Shown: positions 1 to 10,797, counted from the first letter of the stretch. The stretch is 64,000 nt of DNA from Paraspadella gotoi (GCA_051294375.1 CM119266.1:2969812-3033811); one strand, 5' to 3'. The notes: generated from the sequence alone by a model not told the origin. Numbers and translations are program-made.

Positions 1-775
1 TCACATTGTAGCTAAGTATCTAGTCACAAACTAAGGAAAAGCGAGAGAAGCGAGATATCGGAATAAAGAGGTAAAAGATTGACAAAAACGAGAAGAAAAA
101 GGGCGAAATGAAAACCGCGGGAAAAAACAGAGACAAAAATAAAAAATGGCGTTAGGAATACGAAGAGAAGGAGAAAAATGACATAAGAAGAAAAGGAGGA
201 AGAAAAAACGATTGGGAAGAGGAAGGAGGAAGGAGGAAGGAGAAGAGGAAGGAGAAAAGGGAGAAAGAGAGGAGGGAGGAGGAAAAAAAGAAAAGAAAAA
301 ACAAAAGGAAAGTGAAAAAAGAAACAAAGTAATTAAAAAAAAGAAAGGAAAAAGACTCGCATCTGTTAAAGAAGGAACAATGTCGTTGATGTTGGGTTTT
401 TTCTTTGAATTGGGAATCCTTTTTTTAGAGGAGGAAGAGGATGCGGAGGAGGAGGAGGAGGAGGAGGAAAAGAGGAGGAAATAATGAGACGACGGAAAAG
501 AAAGAGAGGGAAGGTAAGATAACGAAAGTCAGCGGCTGCGAGGACGAAAAAAGGTGGACAAAGGAAAGTAAGGAAAGACGGAGGATAAGAATATAAAACA
601 AGTGGAGGATGGTTGGGGGTGAGGGGCGGTGTACGAGAAAAGGAAAGGTGAGTTCGGGTGAGAGACGGGGTGTGGGGTCTTAAACCGGAAAAAATGGTCT
701 GTTTACGTCTCGAGGCGTTTTGTGAATAATTCTCGTTTTCCGTCTTCGCGCAACTAACGGCCTCTCACGCCAAAC
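1..775 (+). repeat. Duplicated block A, copy 1
   Basis: This block is repeated almost base for base at 9993-10772 in the same orientation; differences are mostly single-base indels in purine runs. It holds purine-rich low-complexity DNA and one acidic exon near 429-513. Copy 1 runs straight into block C, while copy 2 stops at an assembly gap. Whether this is a true segmental duplication or two haplotypes placed in one scaffold cannot be decided from the sequence alone. Confidence 0.9.
429..513 (+). pseudogene. Acidic exon, frameshifted copy in block A
   Basis: This is the counterpart of the intact exon at 10421-10506. It has the same acceptor (a T-run then TAG) and the same donor (AAG then GTAAGA). 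In the run of GAG codons this copy is one base shorter, so the glutamate frame ends in TAA instead of reaching the basic MRRRKRKR stretch. It is either a decayed duplicate or an assembly indel. The protein is not recognised. Confidence 0.5.
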
Positions 776-780
776 GGTAG

Positions 781-937
781 CGTCAAACGGTATCGTAACG
801 CGTTAACGCCGTAACATCGTTAATTTTGTGCTACTTCTCGATAACGTCCAAGATGGCCGATCGCGGGTGGTCGAGAAAAAAAAGGGTCCGTCGTGTCTCA
901 TTCCGAGCCAAAGAGGGCGGAATGCCGGCTTGGTTCG

Positions 938-1032
<95 letters not shown>

Positions 1033-1256
1033 AGGAAGTTGGAATTAAAATCGGTAATTTCATGAAAATTTTCGTTTTCTTGCATCACTCTTAATGATAT
1101 CTTTTCAATTAACTACATTTACTACTTTAATTAATTAATTATGTCATTATTATATAGTTATGTCCATTCTTCCCCAGGATATCAAATTCCGTCAAAAACG
1201 AAAGCCACGACTTCTGCAGAAGAGGATGCCCTCTGGCGGTGAGAAATATATACTGT

Positions 1257-1260
<4 letters not shown>
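781..1260 (+). repeat. Duplicated block C, copy 1
   Basis: This block is present in reverse orientation at 11526-11984. Shared landmarks are the CCAAGATGGCCGATCGCG segment, a (GA)n microsatellite at about 941-1020 and the TCTGGCGGTGAGAAATATAT end. Here it follows block A directly. The long Ser-Leu and Arg-Glu frames in it are translations of the microsatellite. Confidence 0.88.
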
Positions 1261-1339
<79 letters not shown>

Positions 1340-1345
1340 TCTCTC
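1258..1345 (+). repeat. (CT)n microsatellite
   Basis: Near-perfect CT dinucleotide array with two interruptions. Comparable AG/CT arrays, all simple repeats and not coding, occur at 941-1020, 2447-2533, 2629-2696, 5946-6095, 6940-7012, 8145-8233, 8327-8388, 11097-11162, 11249-11324, 11433-11518, 11749-11822, 12933-12991, 13310-13510, 19028-19064, 20161-20275, 30297-30425, 35390-35470, 36739-36791, 37423-37497, 61302-61358 and 63444-63485. Confidence 0.97.
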
Positions 1346-1349
1346 TCCT

Positions 1350-1432
1350 TTACCGTTATTCATTGAACGTTCCCGGCGCCAAAGTCTCTCTCCGCGACGC
1401 TGTTCCGCGCGTTGGCCGATCGGCGGCCGGAA
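1350..1432 (+). repeat. Inverted copy partner of 5873-5962
   Basis: The segment around the Pro-Gly-Ala encoding stretch (GTTCCCGGCGCCAAAGTCTC) is found in reverse complement at 5873-5962, including the TTCAATGAATAACGGTAA end. The copies differ by several substitutions and indels. No gene is evident in either. Confidence 0.75.
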
Positions 1433-2448
1433 AAAAAGGATTTTCTCCGAATTAATTTCGGGTCATCAATCATTCAATCGGTCCCTCACTCAGACCCTCA
1501 CTCAGACCCTAACTCACTAATCAGTCATTAATTTCGGGTTTTCAATGATTACTTTTCAGTTATCACCCATTAAATTCCATCATTCCTCGGAAATCGTAAT
1601 TTTTAGATGATATTAATAACTATGAGACAATTTTCTCGTCATCACGACGCGAGTCTCACTTGTTTTTCTGAAATGATCACGTGATTTGGAGGATTTTTGA
1701 TAGCTTCATCTGTGAAACGTGAATCTGAAATTGAGGAAAAGTGAAGGAAGTCAGGAAGGAAGAGTTAAGAAAGGAAATTACAGGGACTTCAATCAGAACT
1801 GATACGAAAAATCTTGTAATATAATCGAAACGAAGAGCAATCAGGTTATAAAATATTTTCATACTATAGAAAAATACTTGACTTGTTTTTTCTAACCAAT
1901 TTGTAACATTCTAGTTAGGATAGTTGCTATGTTATAAACATTTTTCTTAGAAGGTAAATTTCTAAAGAAGCAGAATTTTTACTTTGAAAGTGAATCTACA
2001 TCAATCTTTAGTTCTCATTAAAAACAATGGTTTTTTCATGCTTTATTTTTTTTTATTAATAAGATACTGTAGTAAATGTATCATGAACCAGAATATAAAA
2101 AATTATATTATGATTTTCCCTTTAAAATCTATAAAAAATAAAAATTTCAGCTTGGGGGAAAATAACAAATCCCCAAACTGACTTTTATCATAAAATATTT
2201 TTATTGTATATCAGATAACTTAACAATCAGCGTCAAAATGGTTAAATAATAAAAACTGTAAATTTGGACAAAAAAAATGAAGAAACGTGACTCCGCGCTT
2301 GAGAGCCACTGTCATTATACTATTAGGAAATTTGCACATTTTTTTTAGGTCAACAAAACGTCAGTAGACTTCTAACTAATAAATGTTATATAGTGAAATA
2401 ATTACGAAGTTTAATTAGTCTTTTCGTATCGCTCCAGATTGAGTCCTG

Positions 2449-2533
<85 letters not shown>

Positions 2534-2535
<2 letters not shown>

Positions 2536-2545
2536 TCAAAGGTCA
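2534..2545 (+). promoter_or_regulatory. DR1-like nuclear receptor site
   Basis: The sequence TGTCAAAGGTCA has a consensus AGGTCA half-site and a weaker TGTCA half-site spaced by one A, the DR1 arrangement bound by HNF4/RXR-type receptors. It abuts the end of a (GA)n array and is preserved at 8234-8245 in block B copy 2. Function is inferred from motif only. Confidence 0.35.
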
Positions 2546-2627
2546 CAAGGATACAGATTGCCTCGACAATGAGTTAAGGAAAAGAGATCAGCGGCTGAAT
2601 CACGGGGTCAGAAAAAAATGTGAGAGA

Positions 2628-2677
<50 letters not shown>

Positions 2678-2723
2678 AGAGAAGAGAGAGAGAGAGGTGA
2701 TCGAACATGTCGAAAGAAAAAAT

Positions 2724-2750
2724 TCACCTTTGAGAAAAGGTCAAAGGTGA
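2724..2750 (+). promoter_or_regulatory. DR1 site inside a perfect 10-bp hairpin
   Basis: AGGTCAAAGGTGA (2738-2750) is one base from the ideal DR1 element AGGTCAAAGGTCA. It also forms the right arm of a perfect inverted repeat, TCACCTTTGA / TCAAAGGTGA, with a 7-nt loop. The same arrangement is kept at 8417-8443. Binding is inference. Confidence 0.4.
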
Positions 2751-3307
2751 AACAGGAGAAAAAAGTGAAGGGGGAAAAATGAGAGAAGAGAATTGAGGCG
2801 TTGCGTTGATTGGTTATATATTTATTAATTGTATTTATTTAGTATTGAGCAATTCGTTGCAAAGGTTCACAAGTGCATTTTTCAATTATTATTATTATTA
2901 TTTAGTATTATTATTATTATTATTATTTTTATTATTTTTTTTCTTTTTTCTTTCTTTTTTTCTTTTTAATCCCACTACGAATTATTTAATATTCAATTTA
3001 TTTTATAATCTCATGAGATCTTTTCAACAATGTTTTAATTTCTTTTTTTTATATCTAATTTAGTTTGTGAGATGAAATAGTAAATTTTCGACTCACGATG
3101 AGAGAAAATAATTCGACAGACTATCACTTATAATTAATATTTTTCGGCTTCTCACACCGACACTTTCTGTAGTCTAGTCGGTAAATGACAGACAAAAATC
3201 CATCGAGTTTGACCGTGAAAAGAGATCGCAGATGGGAGACGAACTTCGTCCCTGAGTACAGGGTCACCCGTTATGACTTGGCTGCGGTTGATAGGAATGA
3301 CAGACGA

Positions 3308-3340
<33 letters not shown>

Positions 3341-3506
3341 TCTAAGCCTCGCATCCAATTTTGTTTTGTTTTCGTCTCGACGTTTTTTGTTTACTTCTCT
3401 AAAATTATATCCGGTTCGACGCGAAAACGTGAACATCGTCACGTCGTCGTAGTCGTCGTCGTCGTCCGTCGTCGTCGTCGTCGTTGCCTTTGATGATGTC
3501 GTAATC

Positions 3507-3575
3507 TTAGTCGTCTTCGTCGTCGTCCCCTTCGTCGTCGTTGTCGCCGTCTTCGTCGTAGTCAGCCTCGTCTTC
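3507..3575 (-). CDS. Acidic Tyr/Asp-rich C-terminal coding end (copy 1)
   Basis: Read on the minus strand this gives repeated ADYDEDE heptads, then a GDNDDEGDDDEDD tail and a TAA stop (3507-3509). A tyrosine in every heptad and a mixed acidic tail argue for coding sequence and not a plain (GAC)n repeat. The upstream edge is the end of block B, so the exon start is not present in this copy. The better preserved upstream part is in copy 2 at 9185-9508. I do not recognise the protein; highly acidic tails are common in chromatin or calcium-binding proteins, but nothing here fixes a role. Confidence 0.4.
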   Translation of the reverse strand, partial: EDEADYDEDGDNDDEGDDDEDD

Positions 3576-3639
3576 GTCGTAGTCAGCCAGAGAAGATTAA
3601 ATCATTCAATCAATCGGTTTCACTCTCATACTCTAGCGA

Positions 3640-5255
3640 TTTCTCGCGAGCACCTGATGAGAAGGGCTCAAGATGGAACACTGCGTCAGGAGGAACTCCG
3701 CAACGGCTGAGACGCCGAGGGTCAGCTGCTGAGGGCTGCGGCATCAGGCAAGTCATCCGGGAGTTGAGCCGAGGCGAAATTCGTCGAGCCTCTTTCAGCT
3801 CCAAACGCCGAAAACAACACACGACGACAACGCCGAACAACACAACGCCGCTGCCTTCGTGGACAGCTGCAAGGACGAGAGTCTGCGACAAAACATAGAG
3901 AGACGATGAGTGAGGGATGTGATGATAATGAGAATGATGATTTCGGAACTGTGAATATGATGAATGATGAATCATATGATGGATGATGATGAATCATTTG
4001 ATTATGATGTAAATGATAATCGAAGATGGTAATGATGATGATGATCGTGATGATGATGATTATGATGATAATTATGATGATGATTTGATATTTGAAGACG
4101 AAAACGTTGATAATTATGATCATAAATAACATATTACTAACTTTGGCAGTGATAGTAATGATATTCAGAATGAAGATGAAGAGTCGGCGATCAACCAACC
4201 ATAGAGACTTATCCCTTCCCTACTGATGAGACCCCATTAATTTTAAAATGAACCAGATCCCATAGAACTGAAGGCGGTCTGATGTCGGATCTGAATCAAA
4301 CGACACGAATGACGGCCGAAACATCGTCCGTCGTCGACCGAATCCTTCAAGGAATCTTCGAGACGAACAGCCCGTCGCTCCAAGCTCAAAGGTATGGGCA
4401 GAGATGATTGCAATTGAATTTTGGGGTTGAATTCGTTTTTTTTTTTTTTTTTTTTTTCTCACTTTTTTCCCCTTCAGCGAGGGGAAAACTACTCCAGCGC
4501 AGAGTCTGTACCGCAGTCTCCGCCGCAGCAAGCGACGATGCTGGAGCAGCAGCAGTTCGAAAAGCTGCAGTCGGCGCTGCAGCAGGAGCGCAATCGGCAG
4601 GTGCGAGCCTACGAAAGCCGTGCAGCGTCCGGGACAATTTCCTAGAGTTTCGCAGATGGTGGCCGAAGCAGCAGCGCAGCAGGCCGGGAGGCGGTCGTCG
4701 CCGCGAGCAGGGGAGAAGGGAAAGGCTGCTGCAGAGAAAGCGTCAAAGTTGGAGCCAAGTCCGGTCTGCGCTCTGAAGGAATGCGCCAGCGAGCCGTGCA
4801 GCAAGAAGCCAGGTGGGGTCTTTCTAGAAGTGAAATAGGACCAACTTGTAAAGAATGTCTCATCTCACTCCTCTCACTCTGCTTCTTTCTTCCCATCTCC
4901 AACTGGCGCATCGGCAGGCCGTGTGAGCGGGCGACGCGAAAGCCTCGCGGAGGCGGCTTTTAAAGGCGGAGAGAGAGGCGGCGGAAGGCGGCGGCTTTGG
5001 CGGCGGAGCAGGAAGCGGCTGAGGCGCGGCGAAAGAGGCGGAGAGGCAATCGCTGATTGAGAGATTGAACGCCCCCATCCCGGAGCTGGAGAAAGTTTGA
5101 CGAGAGCGTCGAAGAATTGGAACGCCGTAGCGACGCTGGCGGAAGCAGGAGGAAGCGTGGTTGCCGGAAGCGAGACGTCCGATTTGGTCAGACGAAGCGA
5201 GGAGGGTCTTCAAAGCCGTTCGACGGCTTTTGGAGTAGGATCGAGGAAGATTTGA
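3640..5255 (+). pseudogene. Frameshifted coiled-coil gene candidate
   Basis: Several plus-strand segments read like protein but change frame repeatedly. One near 3645 (REHLMRRAQDGTLRQEELRN) is followed by a GC-AG type donor. An exon at 3799-3909 starts after TTTCAG and ends in TGA (CKDESLRQNIERR). An Asp/Tyr-rich segment at 3906-4129 ends DENVDNYDHK-stop. A segment ending at about 4391 (PVAPSSK then GTATGG) joins in phase to 4486 after TTTTTTCCCCTTCAG (RGENYSSAESVPQSP, then MLEQQQFEKLQSALQQERNR). Further Ala/Glu/Gln-rich pieces run to a stop near 5252 (RRVFKAVRRLLE). The Gln/Glu/Ala/Leu composition suggests a coiled coil. At least five indels would be needed for one frame, so this is either a decayed gene or a gene damaged by assembly errors. 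Several genes could also be mixed here. Confidence 0.4.
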
Positions 5256-5288
5256 GATCAGGATTTGCGGAGACATCGGGATTTGTTG

Positions 5289-5640
5289 GTGGGTTTTGAT
5301 GGAGTTTTGCTAATTATGGGTTTTGATGGAGTTTTTGCTAATTAAGGGTTGAATGGTGTTTCAATTAAGGGTTTGATAGAATTTTGCTAAATTAAGGGTT
5401 TGAATCTTTGATGGAGTTTTGCTAATTATGGTTTTGGATGGAGTTTCTGCTAATTAGGTTTGAATGAGTTGCTAATTGAGGGTTTGTGATGGAAGTTTTG
5501 CTAATTAGGGTTTTGAAATGGAGTTTGCTAATTAAGAGTTTGGATGGAGTTTTTACTAATTAAGCGGTTTGATGAGTTTTTGCTAATAAGGGTTTGATGG
5601 AGTTTTTTGCTAATCTAAGGGTTTTTGATTGGAGGTTGAC
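5289..5640 (+). repeat. ~27-bp minisatellite (GGTTTGATGGAGTTTTGCTAA)
   Basis: About 12 irregular tandem copies of a 26-28-bp unit containing GATGGAGTTTTGCTAATTA. It starts directly after the last open frame of the coiled-coil candidate. No coding potential is seen. Confidence 0.9.
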
Positions 5641-5986
5641 TACTAGAGCGTCTCAAATAAATAAGTGTATTAATTTATCGTTATAGAGTTATATCGTAGA
5701 ACGTTAACACACACCTGATCGGCCTATAAGCCTATTTCCGTGATGATATATTTAATATATAATTATTGAACAGCATTATCGCGTAATAATGATTAACTGA
5801 TGCCCCAACTCGAACCACGAACCCTCTCAAGAAGTTTCTCGATTGGCTGTCCCGTCAAGGCCGGCGAAATACCGGCGCCGATTCGGCCAACGTCGCGAAA
5901 CCGGCGTCTGCGAGAGAGACTTTGGCGACGGGACGTTCAATGAATAACGGTAAGGAGAGAGAGAAGAGAGAGAGAAAGAGAGAGAC

Positions 5987-6018
<32 letters not shown>

Positions 6019-6397
6019 CAGAAGAGAGAGAGGAGAGAAGAGAAGAGACGAGAGAAAAGCAGAGAGAAGAGAGAGAGAGAGAGAGCAGAGAGATTCACGT
6101 GAGACACTAAAACGTCTCTTTCATTATCGGTTCTTGTCTTCGTCGTCGTCGTCCGTCGTCGTCGTCGTCAGTCGTCTCTAGTGAATTTTAAAAAAAAATT
6201 ATAAGTCGACTCTCTCTCTTCTCTCATCTCTTCTCTCTCTCTCTCTCCCCCCCCTCTCTCCTCTATCCCTCCTTCTCCATCTCTCCAGGAGATGTTCAAC
6301 GCGCCCTTTCTCAGTCTCCGAATTGTATTCCCCATTAAGTGTTTCTCGTCTTTCTCTTTACTTCCTTCACCGTCGAAGTCGTCTTAATTTTTTTCAG

Positions 6398-6543
6398 ACG
6401 GCCGCACACTCGATTTCAATAACGCCGCCAGCAGTGGCGGCGCCGCTGCTTACCGCGCTGCATTAGCAGCAGCCGCTGAAGAAGCGCGTCTGAGGAGGGT
6501 ATCGGTTCCAGGAGAGGAAAGGGAAGATGTGGAGCAGGCTTAG
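6398..6543 (+). CDS. Terminal exon, Ala-rich basic/acidic tail
   Basis: A good acceptor (TTAATTTTTTTCAG) precedes an open frame whose first two bases complete a split codon. It then encodes 47 residues, GRTLDFNNAASSGGAAAYRA and so on through LRRVSVPGEEREDVEQA, ending in TAG at 6541-6543. Codon use is GC-rich in third positions, unlike the AT-rich flanks, and the frame is free of simple repeat. Upstream exons must lie to the left, but I could not connect one with confidence. The RRVS tetrapeptide resembles a basophilic-kinase site, which is only suggestive. The protein family is not recognised. Confidence 0.55.
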
Positions 6544-6942
6544 GGGGGGGAGGCGGTGGAGAGGAGAGTGAGGTTAATGTAGGCGTAGGAAGGGTCGGTG
6601 CCAAGAGTGGAGACAGAGATGGGGCAGGGAGGGGTGATACAACTGAATTAGGTGGGGGCGACTAAAGTGGAAGCAGATGATGAGCTATATGGGGACGAAG
6701 ATTATCATTGGAAGATGAAGAAAATAGTAAGAGATTATTAAATAAACTAATATGGGAAGACATGAAAAGTGTGCTGAGACTAAGAGGAGATGGGAACTTG
6801 AGGCCGGAACCGTAGGAACGGGAGAGGAGAGAGAGATAGAGGAAGGTTAAAATATAAATCACTATAATCTTATGCAATGAAGGTGTACATAACACAAACG
6901 TGAGAAGAATTAGAAAAACGAAGACAAATGCTATAGTAGAGT

Positions 6943-7012
<70 letters not shown>

Positions 7013-7097
7013 CTCTTTGTTCAAGAAGAGAGATCGAAAAATGGATGACAGAAGAAACGAACATAAAAAGAACACGAGACGATACAGTTTTCGAGCT

Positions 7098-8172
7098 ACC
7101 GAAAAAAAGAGGATTTTCTCCGAATTTATTGGTCGAGTCAATCATTCAAATCGGTCCCTTGCACGAGACGTCATCAGACCAGACTCACTACTCACTACAA
7201 ATCAGCATTAATTTCGGTTTTCAATGATTAGTATTTCTAGTTAGCACCACATTAAATTCTCATCATTCTTCGGAAAATCGTAATTTTTAGATGATATTTT
7301 TATATTACTTCATGATACTAACTTGAGACATTCCTTCGTCATCACGACGCGAGTTCATTGTTTTTGAAATGGATACGTGATTTGGAGGATTTTTTAGCTT
7401 CATCTCGTGAAAACGTGAATCTGAAATTGAGGAAAAGTGAAGGAATCAGAAAGGAAGAGTTAAGAAGGAAGTTCAGGGACTTCAATCAGACTGATACGAA
7501 AAATCTTGTAATCTAATCGAAACGAAGAGAATCAGGTTCATAAAATTTTTCATACTAATAAAAAATACTTGATTGTTTTTTCTATCCAATTTGTAACATC
7601 TAGTTAGGATTAGTTGCTGTTAATAAACATTTTTCCTTCAGAAGGTAAATTTCTAAGAAGCAGAATTTTTTACTTTGAAATATCTACATAATCTGTTCTC
7701 ATAAAAGCAATGGTTTTTTTCATGTCTTTATTTTTTTTTATTAATAGATACTGGTAGTAATGTATATGTATCATGAACCAGAATATAAAAATTATATATA
7801 TGATTTTCACCTTTAAAATCTATTAAAAATACAAATTTCATGGCTTGGGGGAAATAACAAAATCCCCAAACTGACTTTTATCATAAAACATTTTTTTGCT
7901 AATTCAGATAACTTAACAATCAGCGTCAAAATGGTTAAAATAATAAAAACTGGTTAAATTTGGACAAAAAATGAAGAAACGTGATCGCCCGCGCTTGGAG
8001 AGCCACTGTCATTATACTATAGGAAATTTGTACATTTTTTTAGGCAACATAAACGTCAAGTAGTTCTAAACTAATAAATGTAATACGTGAAATAATTACG
8101 AGTTTAATTAGTCTTTTCGTATCGCTCCAGATTGAGTCCTGGAGGAGAGAGAGAGAAAGAGAAGAGAGAGAT

Positions 8173-8221
<49 letters not shown>

Positions 8222-8328
8222 GAGAGAGAGAGATGTCAAAGGTCACAAGATACAGATTGCCCGACAATGAGTTAAGGAAAAGAGATCAGCGGCTGAATCA
8301 CGGGTCAGAAAAAAATGTGAGGAGGAAG

Positions 8329-8366
<38 letters not shown>

Positions 8367-8992
8367 AGAGAGAGAAGAGAGAGAGAGAGGTGATCGAACA
8401 TGTCGAAAGAAAAAATTCACCTTTGAGAAAAGGTCAAAGGTGAAACAGGAGAAAAAAGTGAAGGGGAAAAATGAGAGAAGAGAATTGAGCGTTGCGTTGA
8501 TTGGTTATATATTTATTAATTGTATTTATTTAGTATTGAGCAATTCGTTGCAAAGGTTCACAAGTGCATTTCATTAATTATTATATTATTAGTATTATTA
8601 TTATTATTATTATTTTTATTATTTTTTTTCTTTTTCCTTTTTTTTTTTTTTTAATCCCACTACGAATTATTTAATATTCAACATTTATTTTATAATCTCC
8701 TGAGATCTTTTCAACAATGTTTTAATTTCTTTTTTTTATATCTAATTTAGTTTGTGAGATGAAATAGTAATTTCGACTCACGATGAGAGAAAATAATTCG
8801 ACAGACTATCAACTTATAATTAATATTTTTCGGCTTCTCACACCGACAGTTTCTGTAGTCTAGTCGGTAAATGACCGACAAAATCCATCGAGTTTGACCG
8901 TGAAAAGAGATCGCAGATGGGGCAACGAACTTCGTCCCTGAGTACAGGGTCACCCGTTATGACTTGGCTGCGGTTGATAGGAATGAAGACGA

Positions 8993-9025
<33 letters not shown>

Positions 9026-9410
9026 TTAAGCCTCGCATCCAATTTTGGTTTTGTTCGTTCGACGTTTGTTTGTTTACTTCTCTAAAATTATATCCGGTTC
9101 GACGCGAAAACGTGACATCGTCAACGTCGTCGGTCGTCCGTCGTCGTCGTCGTCGTCGTCGTTGCCTTTGATGATGTCGTAATCTTAGTCGTCTTCGTCG
9201 TCTCCCCTTCGTCGTCGTCCGCTTCGCCGTCTCGTTGTACGCCTCTTCGGTCGTAGTCAGTCCTCGTCTTCGTCGTAGTCAGCCTCGTCTTCGTCGTAGT
9301 CAGCCTCGTCTTCGTACGTAGTCAGCCTCGCTCGTATTCAGCTCGTCTNNNNNNNNNNNNNNNNNNNNNNNNNTCGTCGTAGTCAGCCTCGTCTTCGTCG
9401 TAGTCAGCCT
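7098..9410 (+). repeat. Duplicated block B, copy 2
   Basis: Second copy of block B (see 1427-3600). It extends about 100 bases further right than copy 1 through additional 21-bp acidic repeats and contains a 25-base assembly gap at 9349-9373. Confidence 0.9.
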
Positions 9411-9508
9411 CGTTTCGAAATAACTTGTTCTCAATCGAGTTCATCGCAGTCATTTCTCGCCTTTTGATCGATGGCAGGCAAGCACCAAGCAGTTGTCGAG
9501 ACAAGCTT
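9185..9508 (-). CDS. Acidic Tyr/Asp-rich exon (copy 2, gapped)
   Basis: The acceptor CCTTGATTGCAG lies just above 9508. The following minus-strand frame encodes SLSRQLLGACLPSIKRR, then NSIENKLFRNEADYDEDE and tandem ADYDEDE heptads. It runs into the N gap at 9349-9373 and, with small frame breaks, reaches the same acidic tail and TAA as copy 1. The 21-bp unit (GAGGCTGACTACGACGAAGAC) is a coding minisatellite of period seven residues. Frame breaks after the gap may be assembly indels. Function is unknown. Confidence 0.42.
9349..9373. other. Assembly gap (25 N)
   Basis: A run of exactly 25 N inside a 21-bp tandem repeat. The fixed length suggests a placeholder and not a measured size. Confidence 1.
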
Positions 9509-9837
9509 CTGCAATCAAGGTTTTTTTTTTTCGATTTCGTCGAGAAAAGAAACATTAGACGGGTGAGAATCGAGATAAAAGGGGGAGAAGTGAGACAGGG
9601 GAATTTGGAAAGGAAGGGAGGGAGAGAAAGAGGTAGGAGGGAGAAAGGGTGGGAAGCGAGTAAAGTTTGAGGCTAATATCATGATAGAATTCTCCAGAAC
9701 GTTTACTCGATCTTCCCCATCCAAATTCACCTTTACCTTCATCATATCCTCATCTCGTTCTCATCGCTCATTGGTTGAGCGATATGAAGGGATGTAGATG
9801 TGGATGTTGGCTCGGGGGTTGTTGCATGGAGTGGATG

Positions 9838-9870
9838 TATAAAAGATAAACCCTCTCATGGATCGGTCAG
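9838..9870 (+). promoter_or_regulatory. TATA box plus TCAG initiator
   Basis: TATAAAAG at 9838-9845 is followed 29 bases later by TCAGAC (9867-9872), the usual spacing between a TATA box and an arthropod-type initiator. Downstream, TTAAAG at about 9951 is followed by GTAATAG, a plausible first-intron donor. The next good exon is 10421-10506. This makes 9838-10506 a candidate promoter, 5' exon, intron and coding exon. Transcription is inferred. Confidence 0.5.
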
Positions 9871-9992
9871 ACACGCTCTTTACCACTCAGAGCTCCCACA
9901 CGGTTTTGTCTTACCACATGCTTTCTACTCTTTCTTCATAAATCCTTAAAGGTAATAGAGACAACGTGCTCCACTCAGCCAGTTAAATATTC

Positions 9993-10772
9993 ACATTGTA
10001 GCTAAGTATCTAGTCACAAACTAAGGAAAAGCGAGAGAAGGAGATATCGGAATAAAGAGGTAAAAGATTGACGAAAAACGAGAAAGAAAAAGGGCGAAAT
10101 GAAAACCGCGGGAAAAACAGAGACAAAAATAAAAAATGGCGTTAGGAATACGAAGAGAAGGAGAAAAATGACATAAGAAGAAAAGGAGGAAGAAAAAACG
10201 ATTGGGAAGGAGGAAGGAGGAAGGAGGAAGGAGAAGAGGAAGGAGAAAAGGGAGAAAGAGAGGAGGGAGGAGGAAAAAAAGAAAAGAAAAAACAAAAGGA
10301 AAGTGAAAAAAGAAACAAAGTAATTAAAAAAAAGAAAGGAAAAAGACTCGCATCTGTTAAAGAAGGAACAATGTCGTTGATGTTGGGTTTTTTTCTTTGA
10401 ATTGGGAATCCTTTTTTTAGAGGAGGAAGAGGATGCGGAGGAGGAGGAGGAGGAGGAGGAAGAAGAGGAGGAAATAATGAGACGACGGAAAAGAAAGAGA
10501 GGGAAGGTAAGATAACGAAAGTCAGCGGCTGCGAGGAGGAAAAAAGGTGACAAAGGAAAGTAAGGAAAGACGGAGGATAAGAAATATAAAACAAGTGGAG
10601 GATGGTTGGGGGGTGAGGGGCGGTGTACGAGAAAAGGAAAGGTGAGTTCGCGGTGAGAGACGGGGGTGGGGGTTTAAACCGGAAAAAATGGTCTGTTTAC
10701 GTCTCGAGGCGTTTTGTGAATAATTCTCGTTTTCCGTCTTCGCGCAACTAACGGCCTCTCACGCCAAACGGT
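9993..10772 (+). repeat. Duplicated block A, copy 2
   Basis: Second copy of block A (see 1-775), ending at the 25-base gap 10773-10797. It carries the intact version of the acidic exon. Confidence 0.9.
10421..10506 (+). CDS. Internal exon, poly-Glu then basic cluster
   Basis: The exon starts after a T-run ending TTTTAG and ends at GGGAAG followed by GTAAGA, a strong donor. Two bases complete a split codon, then 28 codons encode an acidic run (EEED-A, then about twelve Glu) and a basic cluster IMRRRKRKRGK resembling a nuclear localisation signal. It ends in phase 0. The duplicate at 429-513 has lost one base. The upstream TATA/Inr at 9838 and donor near 9951 could feed this exon. Poly-Glu followed by poly-basic is typical of nuclear proteins in general, but no family is recognisable. 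Confidence 0.45.
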
Positions 10773-10797
10773 NNNNNNNNNNNNNNNNNNNNNNNNN
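10773..10797. other. Assembly gap (25 N)
   Basis: Fixed-length gap at the end of block A copy 2 and immediately left of an inverted-repeat arm; the junction is therefore unverified. Confidence 1.

Larger units (their letters stand above)
1427..3600 (+). repeat. Duplicated block B, copy 1
   Basis: This roughly 2.2-kb block is repeated in the same orientation at 7098-9410. It contains AT-rich DNA (1500-2440), two (GA)n arrays, two nuclear-receptor-like DR1 sites, a TTA-rich stretch near 2880-2960, a (ACG)n run at 3305-3340 and an acidic minus-strand coding end at 3507-3575. Divergence between copies is a few percent and dominated by short indels. Confidence 0.9.

Noticed and set aside
803-1088. 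Ser-Leu and Arg-Glu repeat ORFs across (CT)n/(GA)n tracts (also elsewhere)
   Set aside because: Dinucleotide repeats are open in all frames and give SL or RE strings; there is no independent coding evidence.
9322-9555. ORF with an in-frame ATG (MFLFSTKSKKKN) as a complete gene
   Set aside because: The first part precedes a good acceptor (TTGATTGCAG) and is probably intronic. Only the part after 9508 is kept as an exon candidate.
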